Below, piece by piece: positions 1 to 7,379 of a stretch of DNA of 64,000 bases. Both the position numbers and the translations under genes were made by a program. Below the pieces are notes generated by a model that did no database searches, was not told the origin of the DNA, and saw only the letters and a program-made list of their open reading frames with translations. Source of the DNA: Vibrio zhanjiangensis (GTDB lineage: Bacteria; Pseudomonadota; Gammaproteobacteria; Enterobacterales; Vibrionaceae); assembly GCF_030161235.1 (NCBI RefSeq), contig NZ_BSPW01000021.1, positions 124,001 to 188,000 on the forward strand, in the 5' to 3' direction. Within the stretch, counting starts at the first letter, position 1. The number at the start of each line of letters is the position of its first letter.

Positions 1-1
1 G

Positions 2-907
2 TATTTCATGTTTGTCTCAACCTTCTTCATTGCTGCGATGGGTGCGTTTGTCACTGAAAAAATTGTTGAGCCTAAACTTGGCCAATACAGCGAAGATGAA
101 GCGTCCGAAGATTTATCCCACGACTCAATGGGCAAACTAAAAGACATTGAGAAAAAAGGCATGAAGCTCGCGGGCTTAGCGCTGCTGGTTGTGTGTGCTT
201 TGCTCGCTTGGACCATAGTACCTGCCGATGGCATTTTACGCTCTGATGCCGGCACAGTGGCGGGCTCTCCATTTTTGAAAAGTATCGTTGCCTTTATCTT
301 TGTCTTTTTTGCCGTTCCAGGGCTCGTTTACGGTAAAGTTGTTGGCACAATGAAAACCGATCGTGATGTGATTGATGCCATGTCAAAGTCGATGTCCTCA
401 ATGGGCATGTACATTGTGCTGGTGTTTTTCGCCGCCCAGTTTGTCGCCTTTTTTAAGTGGACCAACTTTGGTCAAGTCTTTGCCGTGTCGGGTGCAAGCT
501 TTTTGCAAGAGATTGGCTTAACAGGGCCAATGTTGTTCTTTGCCTTTATTTTGATGTGCGGCTTTATTAACTTGATGATTGGCTCAGCTTCGGCTCAATG
601 GGCAGTGACGGCGCCTATTTTTGTGCCTATGCTGATGCTGGTTGGCTACGCGCCAGAAACCATTCAAGCGGCATATCGCATTGGCGATTCGACCACCAAT
701 ATTATCACGCCGATGATGAGCTACTTCGCCCTGATTCTGGCGGTGGCAACCCGCTATATGAAAAACCTTGGCATTGGCACCCTAATCGCCACCATGCTGC
801 CTTATTCACTGTGCTTTATCGTCGGCTGGAGCCTACTTTTCTACGTTTGGGTATTTGTGTTCGGCCTACCCGTCGGCCCAGGCGCGGCAACCTACTACAC
901 GCCGTAA
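2..907 (+). CDS. AbgT-family p-aminobenzoyl-glutamate-type transporter, C-terminal part
   Basis: The frame is open to the left edge, so the start lies outside the window; about 301 residues remain of a family usually 500-530 long. AbgT transporters are inner-membrane carriers linked to aminobenzoyl-glutamate uptake or sulfonamide export. The piece begins with a membrane segment followed by the family-typical TEKIVEPKLG stretch. A hydrophilic loop (about residues 25-50) and repeated hydrophobic segments follow, including the re-entrant-type GFINLMIGSASAQWAV and the motif GDSTTNIITPMMSYF, both characteristic of AbgT. A strong terminator follows the stop. The substrate cannot be told from sequence. 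Confidence 0.9.
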   Translation, partial: YFMFVSTFFIAAMGAFVTEKIVEPKLGQYSEDEASEDLSHDSMGKLKDIEKKGMKLAGLALLVVCALLAWTIVPADGILRSDAGTVAGSPFLKSIVAFIFVFFAVPGLVYGKVVGTMKTDRDVIDAMSKSMSSMGMYIVLVFFAAQFVAFFKWTNFGQVFAVSGASFLQEIGLTGPMLFFAFILMCGFINLMIGSASAQWAVTAPIFVPMLMLVGYAPETIQAAYRIGDSTTNIITPMMSYFALILAVATRYMKNLGIGTLIATMLPYSLCFIVGWSLLFYVWVFVFGLPVGPGAATYYTP

Positions 908-924
908 CCTACTGCACGCCGTAA
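890..924 (+). repeat. 17-bp tandem duplication across the stop codon of the AbgT gene
   Basis: The 17 bases at 890-906 (ACCTACTACACGCCGTA) recur at 907-923 with one difference. The first copy carries the codons TYYTP and the stop TAA; the second recreates the same ending in another frame. It looks like a small slippage duplication with little effect on the protein. Confidence 0.7.
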
Positions 925-954
925 CAAGATAAAGACCAAACCTTTAATCGAACT

Positions 955-990
955 AGCCCCTAAACGCTTTGGCGTTTAGGGGCTTTTTTA
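955..990 (+). terminator. Rho-independent terminator after the AbgT gene
   Basis: A 13-bp perfect stem (AGCCCCTAAACGC at 955-967, complement at 972-984) with a 4-nt loop is followed by six T residues. It is placed correctly to end the transporter transcript. Confidence 0.93.
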
Positions 991-1278
991 ATTCGCTGAA
1001 CGGTTTTGTGCAGGTAAGAGGTTTTTGCCCCAAAATCATCCAGCATTCAATTCCTGACCACATTCTCATGTCAGTTCTTGACCTACATATACTAATAGAA
1101 GAATATGAGCTTAATTGAGTAATTATGATTATACAGACATGTTCTGCAATTTGTGAGTGGAAGGAAGAGTAAAAACTTATAGAACAGTATCTTACTTTTA
1201 TGGTGTCTGTATTTTCTGAAAATATTATAAAGACAATGTCTGCTGAAAAGACACTGTTAGATTAAATAAGGAGTCTTG
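991..1278. other. Intergenic, AT-rich, no gene seen
   Basis: No plausible coding frame or RNA gene is visible. The last 150 bases become very AT-rich and presumably hold the promoter of the two-gene cassette that follows. A clear Shine-Dalgarno AAGGAG lies at 1268-1273. Confidence 0.4.
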
Positions 1279-1971
1279 ATGTCAATTTTTACAGAACTTA
1301 CAGAGATTGCAAAAACTATGAGTACAACGACTTTAAGTACTTTAGTTATTGCTATTGTATATTCTTTGTTTAAGTCAATAAATGTAATCAAGTTGCTAAA
1401 GAAAGCACTTGAGTCTTATGTCAACGGAATGGGAAAAACTAACAGTATCACAGTAACAATAGTGAAGCGTGTATTTAAAGCAAATTCGATACTGTTAAAT
1501 GCTTCTATGCTATTAAATTCAAGTACATTTACTGTTGTTGAAGTTTTAGCGAAAAGAATTGCAGATTCAGGAGAAGACGCAAAAGACAACAAAAAAAATA
1601 CTATAGTTGGTGTTATGCTGCTTGAAAAAGCTAAAAAAGGAACAGTGCAACAAGCAATATTAATTTCCAGTATAGTTGTCTACGTATCTAGCGTTTGGTT
1701 TATGAATAGTGATATAAATCAGTTTGTGTTGCTTTTTCTAGCATTTTTATTGCTAGCTGTGTTTGTGGATCAAAAGCTAATGGAGTTTCGAGTTCGCAAA
1801 GGATGGTACGGTAGCAATGAATTTGAGACAAGAGAGCTTATTGAATTTATTACCTTGCATTCTGACAAGGATGATTTCAATGATGGGAGCGGTGCAAAGA
1901 GAATCATACCAAATCCAGAGATTGATCTAGCAACTGAATGTGAAGCTAGTAAAGGAAAGGTAGTTATATGA
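1279..1971 (+). CDS. Membrane protein of unknown function, first gene of AT-rich cassette
   Basis: I do not recognise a family. The 230-residue product has a weak hydrophobic segment at about 18-31. A basic/polar middle follows, then two clear membrane segments at about 124-142 and 147-164, and a hydrophilic C-terminal tail of about 65 residues. ATG 1279 is preferred to the TTG just upstream because AAGGAG sits five bases before it. The last bases overlap the next gene (ATGA), so the two are translationally coupled. The sequence is clearly more AT-rich than the flanking core genes, which suggests horizontal acquisition. A role in defence or in a membrane complex is only a guess from context. 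Confidence 0.75.
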   Translation: MSIFTELTEIAKTMSTTTLSTLVIAIVYSLFKSINVIKLLKKALESYVNGMGKTNSITVTIVKRVFKANSILLNASMLLNSSTFTVVEVLAKRIADSGEDAKDNKKNTIVGVMLLEKAKKGTVQQAILISSIVVYVSSVWFMNSDINQFVLLFLAFLLLAVFVDQKLMEFRVRKGWYGSNEFETRELIEFITLHSDKDDFNDGSGAKRIIPNPEIDLATECEASKGKVVI

Positions 1972-2405
1972 ATTCAGAACAACTAACAGTATTTACTAGA
2001 AAAGCAATTAATATTCTATTTGTATCTAATCCTAGGGGTACTAGCCTAGGGGTGCTGACGGGGATTGTGCTAGATGGACTGATAGGTTTGTTTAGTCCTT
2101 TTTTGAAAACAATTTCAATCATCAACATAAGTGTTGTTAAGCTATGGCACTTGATTGGCTTAGGAGTCTTTATATTTAATATTCGACCGTTTTTAAATCG
2201 TTACAAGGTGGATCCATCAATTAATGAAGCAATTTCATACATTGAAACGCAAAAGCAATTAGGTCATATAGATGAATGGCAAGCAAAGCAAATGTATAGA
2301 AACCTTCACAATAAAGTTTTAGATAACGTTCTTCTAAATAAAGAGCAACAAGAACTTTCTAAGACTATAAACTCTATTGCTTCAGCAAGCGAAGGTGAAA
2401 AATAA
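1968..2405 (+). CDS. Small membrane protein of unknown function, second gene of the cassette
   Basis: The 145-residue product overlaps the preceding gene by 4 bases. It has two hydrophobic segments, at about 25-45 and 50-72. A charged, probably helical C-terminal domain (about 75-145) follows, rich in Q, E, K and N. No signal peptide, catalytic motif or known domain is recognised. The coupling and shared AT-richness say it works with the upstream membrane protein. The 262 bases downstream, up to 2667, contain no gene that I can support. Confidence 0.72.
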   Translation: MNSEQLTVFTRKAINILFVSNPRGTSLGVLTGIVLDGLIGLFSPFLKTISIINISVVKLWHLIGLGVFIFNIRPFLNRYKVDPSINEAISYIETQKQLGHIDEWQAKQMYRNLHNKVLDNVLLNKEQQELSKTINSIASASEGEK

Positions 2406-2667
2406 TCTAACAAGAGACTATGACATCAACATACTTTTCCTAATCTGACAGAAACGCTGTAGAGAATCAGTTCTAAGACGTTTCTGTCCAACCCTAAGCC
2501 AGCACATAACCTTCCCACCTCCAATCAAAAGAAACCCGACCGTCATTTCGAGCGTTTTAATAGTTAAAATAACCATTTTCTTGGTGAATGTGTCAGAGTG
2601 GTGTGGAAGGTATGATAAGCCAATCAAACTCTTGGTATCATATTTTTATTTATGTGATTAGATTCTT

Positions 2668-3927
2668 ATGCGATACCAATCGTCCCCTTTTATTCCTCAA
2701 GAACGGCAAGAAACCACAAGAGAAAGAGCAGAGCGTCAACGACAAGAGCGCAGAGCAGAATTAACCTATACCGATAAAGATCAGAAACGTTGGGCTGAGA
2801 ACCGTGAACGAGTTTTAAGAGAGAGGCAACAAGCGGCTGCTTCTGCGAAAAATAGCCCTGAAGATGAACTGATCCTCAAATCATCGCTAAAACAATCCAA
2901 GCCGCTCAATGAGCTAGCGGCCGGTAAGTTTAACCCCCTTAAAAAAGGCTCTACAAATACTGAAGAGATTAAAAAAGTCCAACAGGCTCTGATTGACTGT
3001 GGTTTTGACTTAGGTGAATTTGGTGCAGGTGGTGATTTTGGCCACGCGACAGAAGGTGCAGTTAAACAGTTTCAAACCCACTATGAACCCACACATACCA
3101 CGCATAAAAGTTACCAATTTGGTGACATTGATGGGATTGTCGGCAAAAATACCATTCTTGCTTTAGATGAGGCGGTTGTTGAAGAGTGGAAGTATTCGTT
3201 TGTGTTTACACTTGAGATGCTACGGGCAGTGTATCCAAGGGTAAGCAGTAGCAAGCAAAATCTGTTGCAAGGTATCGTGGATGAGCTCAATGACCATATT
3301 GAGTTTTATAAGCTCGATACCCCTTTGCGTAGGACTCATTTTTTTGCGCAGATAATGCAAGAAACTGGCTCTAGCTTATCAATGGAAGAGTCATTTCGGT
3401 ATAGCTTTAATGGTTTAGTGAATACCTATAAGAGGTTCGAAGAAAACCCAAGTTTAGCTAAGGCGTTATCTTACGACGAGACGGTAAAAGGTAAAAATAC
3501 AAAGAGGAATGGTGAACCATTATCATCGGCGGATTTTGAGAAGATAGCCAACATTGCCTATGGTAGCAGGATGGGTAATACCGATGATGGGGACGGCTGG
3601 AAGTATAGAGGACGAGGTTTAAAACAATTAACAGGTAAATATAACTACAATGCCTTAGCTCAGTGGCATCAAAAAAACTCCGGTGAGTGGCCTGAAGACG
3701 CTAATTTGTCTTTTGTCGAAGAGCCTGACCTATTGCTAGAGATAAAGTATGCTGTGCGCTCGGCGGCTTTTTTCTGGGTTAGTAACAAGTTGTATCAACT
3801 TGCAGACAATGGCGCTGGTTATCCTGTGTCTAAGTCAATTACTGAAGTTGTTAATCTTCATACAGATAGTTACCAACAAAGATTTAAGAACTTTAATCAA
3901 CTCTACTCAAAGGAGGTTTTTGAATGA
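2668..3927 (+). CDS. Candidate T6SS effector: Arg-rich N-terminus, peptidoglycan-binding domain, GH19-type lytic domain
   Basis: The 419-residue protein has three visible parts. Residues 1-55 carry 13 arginines plus a YTDKDQKRW core and have no signal peptide. This resembles the RIX (arginine-rich) N-terminal domain described for Vibrionaceae T6SS cargo effectors. Residues 91-168 match a peptidoglycan-binding domain (VQQALIDCGFDLG, AVKQFQ, DGIVGKNT). Residues about 200-419 match glycoside hydrolase 19/lysozyme-like enzymes, with AQIMQETG (probable catalytic Glu232) and YRGRGLKQLTG at 313-323. A phage endolysin is the alternative, but there is no holin or phage gene nearby. The stop overlaps the start of a secreted small protein, the usual effector-immunity layout. 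No good Shine-Dalgarno precedes the ATG. Expected action is cutting peptidoglycan in the target periplasm. Confidence 0.8.
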   Translation: MRYQSSPFIPQERQETTRERAERQRQERRAELTYTDKDQKRWAENRERVLRERQQAAASAKNSPEDELILKSSLKQSKPLNELAAGKFNPLKKGSTNTEEIKKVQQALIDCGFDLGEFGAGGDFGHATEGAVKQFQTHYEPTHTTHKSYQFGDIDGIVGKNTILALDEAVVEEWKYSFVFTLEMLRAVYPRVSSSKQNLLQGIVDELNDHIEFYKLDTPLRRTHFFAQIMQETGSSLSMEESFRYSFNGLVNTYKRFEENPSLAKALSYDETVKGKNTKRNGEPLSSADFEKIANIAYGSRMGNTDDGDGWKYRGRGLKQLTGKYNYNALAQWHQKNSGEWPEDANLSFVEEPDLLLEIKYAVRSAAFFWVSNKLYQLADNGAGYPVSKSITEVVNLHTDSYQQRFKNFNQLYSKEVFE

Positions 3928-4400
3928 GGTTATTTTTTGTTTCATTTTTATGGTTACTCTCATTTATTGCTTATGCATCAGCGGCACCTAAAAAAAATGA
4001 AGAGTTGGTTTTCTCCTGTGATTTAGAAAGTCATGATCGTCTTTTGGCCTATTTTAAACGAATTGACAAAACGCTGTATTTTTTAGTCAGTGGTGACGAA
4101 CGGGAAACTGTTTATCAACCACAGGAAGGCATGGGGTTAGATAACTATCAGTGGGTTTATATCTCCGCTCGGGATCCTGAGTATGTGCCGTTGAGGTTTA
4201 AAATAGACGATAGGCGTAACGCGTACTTCAGAATGACTAAAGGTGGGGTAAGTCTACGTATTATGGATGCTGAACGACTTCACGAAGATGATAATGCTAT
4301 TACTTATTACTGTATTGATGAAACAGCAACAGCATTTGACCCTGATGTGAGACTCCAAATAGAAAGAGTCGAACCCAACAAATTTGAAGCATGGGATTAG
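3924..4400 (+). CDS. Secreted protein, probable immunity partner of the GH19 effector
   Basis: The 158-residue product begins with a clear signal peptide (hydrophobic 3-17, cleavage probably after ASA at 20), so it is exported to the periplasm. That is where a peptidoglycan hydrolase delivered by a sister cell would act. The mature part is small and mostly beta-like, with just two cysteines (C32 and C130) that could form one disulfide. Its ATG overlaps the effector's TGA (ATGA), and AAGGAGG at 3909-3915 inside the effector is a strong ribosome site. I recognise no named family. The immunity role is inferred from position, size and export. Confidence 0.78.
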   Translation: MRLFFVSFLWLLSFIAYASAAPKKNEELVFSCDLESHDRLLAYFKRIDKTLYFLVSGDERETVYQPQEGMGLDNYQWVYISARDPEYVPLRFKIDDRRNAYFRMTKGGVSLRIMDAERLHEDDNAITYYCIDETATAFDPDVRLQIERVEPNKFEAWD

Positions 4401-4419
4401 TTTTCTGCGTAAAAATATT

Positions 4420-4507
4420 GGACACACACCAGTAAAAAGAAAGATATGTTTACCAAATCACCTTGAGTGTTGTTTTGATGAATTACCACAACTATGGGTG
4501 TGTGTCC
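4420..4507. repeat. Perfect 11-bp inverted repeat bounding an 88-bp segment
   Basis: GGACACACACC at 4420-4430 is exactly reverse-complemented at 4497-4507. The spacer is 66 bp. It lies just after the presumed immunity gene and has no T-tract, so it is not a normal terminator. It could be a miniature mobile or REP-like element, or the ends of a lost one. It shows no integron attC core motifs. Confidence 0.5.
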
Positions 4508-4689
4508 TGAATTATTGTTCTCTCGATAGACTTCTAAATGTTGTTTTTGACAGTGAATTTACCTATTTAATAGGTTGCCTATTTTATACACCAAGGAAAA
4601 TTGCTATGATTTCTTATACTTTATTCAACAATGTGAGCAAATAAAGCTGGTGTTTAAGGCTTTATGCCACTACAAACTAAGGAATAGTT

Positions 4690-5058
4690 ATGAAAAAGAT
4701 TATCACAGCAATCACTATACTTGTATCAGGGGCTGTACTTGCAGACAATTGCGATAAACCTAGAGATGATTTTGATGATCTTTATTGTCTAAATAAGGTG
4801 TATCAAGAATCTGATAAAGAATTAAATTCTGCTTATAAAAGTCTTCGTTCTTTTTTAAATGACGAAGAAAAGAATAAATTGAAGAAAACACAGATATCTT
4901 GGATAAAGAACCGAAATGACGAGTGTAGCTTTAAAATGGATGGAGACTTTTTTGTAAGTTTGGGTTGCACAACATCAATGACAGTTGCAAGGACAAATCA
5001 TTTGCTCGATAGAGTTCGAGAATGTAAAGCAACTGGATGCCAGTCAAGCAAACTTTAA
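4690..5058 (+). CDS. LprI-like (DUF1311) secreted protein, possible lysozyme inhibitor/immunity protein
   Basis: The 122-residue product has a signal peptide (about 1-18, ending VLA). The mature part is a small cysteine-rich helical domain with the LprI/DUF1311 pattern: an early CDKP, LNSAYKSLRSFL, then WIKNRNDEC and further cysteines near the end. LprI-type proteins include periplasmic inhibitors of lysozyme, which fits a neighbour that encodes a GH19 lytic effector. AAGGA at 4680-4684 supports the ATG. It is AT-rich and stands alone between the effector pair and a pseudogene. Specific activity against the adjacent effector is inference. Confidence 0.75.
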   Translation: MKKIITAITILVSGAVLADNCDKPRDDFDDLYCLNKVYQESDKELNSAYKSLRSFLNDEEKNKLKKTQISWIKNRNDECSFKMDGDFFVSLGCTTSMTVARTNHLLDRVRECKATGCQSSKL

Positions 5059-5078
5059 GCATAATAAATAAGGATTAA

Positions 5079-5108
5079 GGTGTTGCGTAGCCAACACCAA
5101 ATTTTGGG
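5079..5108 (+). terminator. Possible terminator after the LprI-like gene
   Basis: The inverted repeat GGTGTTG (5079-5085) / CAACACC (5092-5098) forms a short hairpin followed by AAATTTTGGG. The T-run is poor, so termination is only possible. Confidence 0.4.
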
Positions 5109-5174
5109 TGTTGCAACCTTAATTGCACCCAAATTAAAATACGAACACATAAGTATTTTGGGTATATACTAAAT

Positions 5175-5630
5175 GTGGAAAAAATTTATCTGGTCATTAT
5201 CAATATATTAGCTGTTATCGGAATTTCAACTGTTTATTTGTCTGTATCTCATAGCCAAGAATTCAGAAAGTAACGTGCTGTAGAAATTTGCTTAATTGGA
5301 GAAAGCAATAAAGTATTTATTCCAGAGGGGAAACGAGTAATCTATGCACAATATTCTAAGTGTTCAGATAGTGATAATATAATGAAAGTGTCTCTTCAAC
5401 CGGATGTCAGTGCGACTAGGTATGAACTTATTTATAAGTCTGTGTATAACTCCGATGAAGTTATTGATATTTCATGGCGTAATTCGAGTGATATTGTTAT
5501 TGGTATACCGAGTACAGTGAATCCCTAGCCAGTCGTAACTGGTAAAAGTGCATATGATTCTGCGTTTTATGACTATGATTGCTATAAACCTAGTTCTGGA
5601 AAACTTATAAAAATCGCGGAAGGTCAATAG
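5175..5630 (+). pseudogene. Decayed small membrane-anchored or secreted protein gene (two in-frame stops)
   Basis: One frame from GTG 5175 to TAG 5628-5630 gives 151 sense positions interrupted only by TAA at 5271 and TAG at 5526. It reads as an N-terminal hydrophobic anchor (LVIINILAVIGISTVYLSV). An extracytoplasmic domain follows with two cysteines in its first half and a DVIDISWRN-like strand (here EVIDISWRN), then a conserved-looking tail. No ORF of useful length survives. The likely parent is a small hypothetical protein of about 150 residues, like its neighbours. This is probably a dead immunity-type gene, though stop-codon read-through or sequencing error cannot be excluded. Confidence 0.6.
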
Positions 5631-5735
5631 TATAAGGCACACCCCAGTTTTAGTTTGTAGTTGTCAACTAATTTGGGAAGAGCTCGTTTTTTAGAGATGG
5701 TTGGGTCTCTAGGCTGAGAATTTTAAGGCATATTA

Positions 5736-6107
5736 ATGTTTAAAATTTTTGTTTTATTGGCTTTTTTGTTCTCTCAATTTCTTTCTGCTGAAGACTCGAT
5801 CGTTGGTAAGTGGAAGGGGCAGTCAAATAGTACAGAGCATGTTTACTCGATAGAACTTACTCAAATGGGTAAGGATATATTTTTATCATATGTCTTTATT
5901 TATGATCGAGGAAGAAAGATCAATGATCATACCTCAGAGAAAGTGTTGTTGAAAAAAGCATCTCCGCAGTGTTGGAGTGGTGAGGTTAATGACTTTTTCA
6001 ATGATGAAAAAACTATGGTGACTTTATGTAAGAAAAATGAATTGCTTGTTTGGGAGACTGAGCTATCCGTTCTTTATGTACCCAAATTTGAAAATTTTAT
6101 TCGTTAA
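5736..6107 (+). CDS. Small secreted protein of unknown function
   Basis: The 123-residue product begins with a signal peptide (FKIFVLLAFLFSQFLSA, cleavage near residue 18). The mature part starts IVGKWKGQS, a motif often seen at the first strand of lipocalin-like beta-barrels. Two cysteines later could pair. AAGG at 5724-5727 supports the ATG. The next secreted gene follows after 18 bases, so the two probably form an operon. No family is recognised. By context it is an orphan-immunity candidate. Confidence 0.7.
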   Translation: MFKIFVLLAFLFSQFLSAEDSIVGKWKGQSNSTEHVYSIELTQMGKDIFLSYVFIYDRGRKINDHTSEKVLLKKASPQCWSGEVNDFFNDEKTMVTLCKKNELLVWETELSVLYVPKFENFIR

Positions 6108-6125
6108 AAGAGTTTGTAAAAGAGA

Positions 6126-6515
6126 ATGAAACTTAAACGTATTTTAACGGTATATTTGGTCTTGGTATCAGCTTATACAAGTGCTTCTGAATATCGACTA
6201 TATGCTTCCGATTATTCAGTTAAAACGAAGAAAGAAAATTTTGCTGCTTATGTTTTGAAAGATAATCCATGTATCACTGTATATGAATTTAAAACAGGGA
6301 AGTCAGTCCAATATTGCGAATTGGGGAATAAAGATAAAAAGGCAAGCTCTGTACATGGTGATATATCATTAACCCACTTACAGCGAGACTATCCTACAGC
6401 GTATGTCGTGGATTTAAGCATGTGGAGTGGTGACGTAACATTTACAGTAGCTACTCCTTGGTCAGATCTATCATGTACCATTGACATTCAAACTCAGGCA
6501 GTGAGTTGTGAGTAG
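6126..6515 (+). CDS. Small secreted protein of unknown function
   Basis: The 129-residue product has a signal peptide (about 1-20, ending TSA). The mature domain of about 108 residues has four cysteines (NPCITVYEF, VQYCELGN, LSCTID, AVSCE), which suggests two disulfides and a compact periplasmic beta fold. It lies 18 bases after the previous secreted gene and shares its AT-rich composition. No named family is recognised. An immunity or envelope-protection role is only suggested by the cluster. Confidence 0.7.
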   Translation: MKLKRILTVYLVLVSAYTSASEYRLYASDYSVKTKKENFAAYVLKDNPCITVYEFKTGKSVQYCELGNKDKKASSVHGDISLTHLQRDYPTAYVVDLSMWSGDVTFTVATPWSDLSCTIDIQTQAVSCE

Positions 6516-6567
6516 GCAGGTAATAGAAGTATTTTATGTCGAAAAATTATATTATACACCTTAAAAC

Positions 6568-7131
6568 TTGACACTTATCTGCTATCTCGGAGGAAATATT
6601 CAGTATATATCAGTCATAGGATCATTGGTTTTTATCCTATTTATTGCTTTTAAAGCCAGTTTTACTGTGAGCGGAAATACACTCGATAGTGGTGTTTTTA
6701 CTTATGTTTCAGTTTTATTTTCAACCATTATTGTTGTGTCTATTTGTCTTTTCATAAGAGCAAGGAATCAACGAGATGAACATCTGATTATTAAACATGC
6801 CACAATCTCTAATGAAAAATATTTGGATGATGAAGTGGTTAAAATTGACTATACGGTGACGTGTAAAGGTCAGCGTTTAGCAAAGGGTGGCGTCATTAAT
6901 TATCTGTGCATAGATGATGGTGAAAAAGAGCTTAAATTTGAATCAAATGATATTGCTTCTAACTATTTCTCTGTAGGAGAAAAAATTACAGTAAGTACAC
7001 GAGAAGGTTATTGGGGCTACTTAGTTATCCAAGGCCTACATAAGAAGAAAGTGCGCAAGGCACTTGATGCGCAAGCTGTTACATGTGTCGGTCTTTCTGC
7101 TGCAGAATGCGCGCGTTATTTTTCTCCATAA
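6568..7131 (+). CDS. Two-pass membrane protein with cytoplasmic-size soluble domain, unknown; start uncertain
   Basis: The product has two membrane segments (about 12-30 and 45-63), then a soluble domain of about 120 residues, probably beta-rich and ending AECARYFSP. The start is unclear. TTG 6568 has no ribosome site. The sequence GGAGG at 6589-6593 points instead to an ATT codon at 6598. An ATG at 6536 with AGAAG upstream reads 11 codons in another frame before a TGA at 6569-6571, so a small frameshift may have damaged the N-terminus. I do not recognise the family. Confidence 0.55.
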   Translation: MTLICYLGGNIQYISVIGSLVFILFIAFKASFTVSGNTLDSGVFTYVSVLFSTIIVVSICLFIRARNQRDEHLIIKHATISNEKYLDDEVVKIDYTVTCKGQRLAKGGVINYLCIDDGEKELKFESNDIASNYFSVGEKITVSTREGYWGYLVIQGLHKKKVRKALDAQAVTCVGLSAAECARYFSP

Positions 7132-7273
7132 ATTTGATGTTTTAGTAAATAGCATTCTGCATTTGATTCAATATATTTAAATTTGGCTGATAATCTAGTT
7201 GATTAACAAATGAAAAGTCATTATGATTCGGCCACTTAACTAAATACCAACCAACTGCAAAGGAGTAAAAATT

Positions 7274-7315
7274 ATGACATATACAAAATTATTCTTTGCA
7301 GGTCTTGTCCGTTAA
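7274..7315 (+). other. 13-codon ORF with strong ribosome site: leader peptide or gene stump
   Basis: AAGGAG at 7260-7265 precedes ATG 7274, which reads MTYTKLFFAGLVR and stops. The good ribosome site and hydrophobic start look like the 5' end of a lost exported-protein gene. A translated leader controlling the downstream rtcB2-prfH pair is the alternative. Confidence 0.35.
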
Positions 7316-7367
7316 ATAGTTCAAAGCTATCTAATAATCCTTTCGTCTTCTAGTAAAGGAATGCCTC

Positions 7368-7379
7368 GGTCAATTGACC
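7368..7379. promoter_or_regulatory. Perfect 12-bp palindrome upstream of rtcB2
   Basis: GGTCAATTGACC is a perfect palindrome 61 bases before the rtcB2 start. It could be an operator for a dimeric repressor. No adjacent regulator gene is present, so the assignment is tentative. Confidence 0.3.

Noticed and set aside
598..924. Open plus-strand frame of 108 codons inside the AbgT gene
   Set aside because: It overlaps a well-supported transporter in another frame, has no ribosome site and encodes no recognisable protein.
2668..3927. Phage endolysin as the identity of the GH19 protein
   Set aside because: No holin, spanin or other phage gene is near; the arginine-rich N-terminus and coupled secreted partner fit a secreted effector better. 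Not fully excluded.
4420..4507. Possible integron attC site
   Set aside because: The GTTRRRY/RYYYAAC core pairs are absent, and there is no series of such sites or an integrase in the window.
4384..4644. Open frame of 86 codons after the immunity gene
   Set aside because: It starts inside the immunity gene, crosses the inverted-repeat element and has unlikely composition without a ribosome site.
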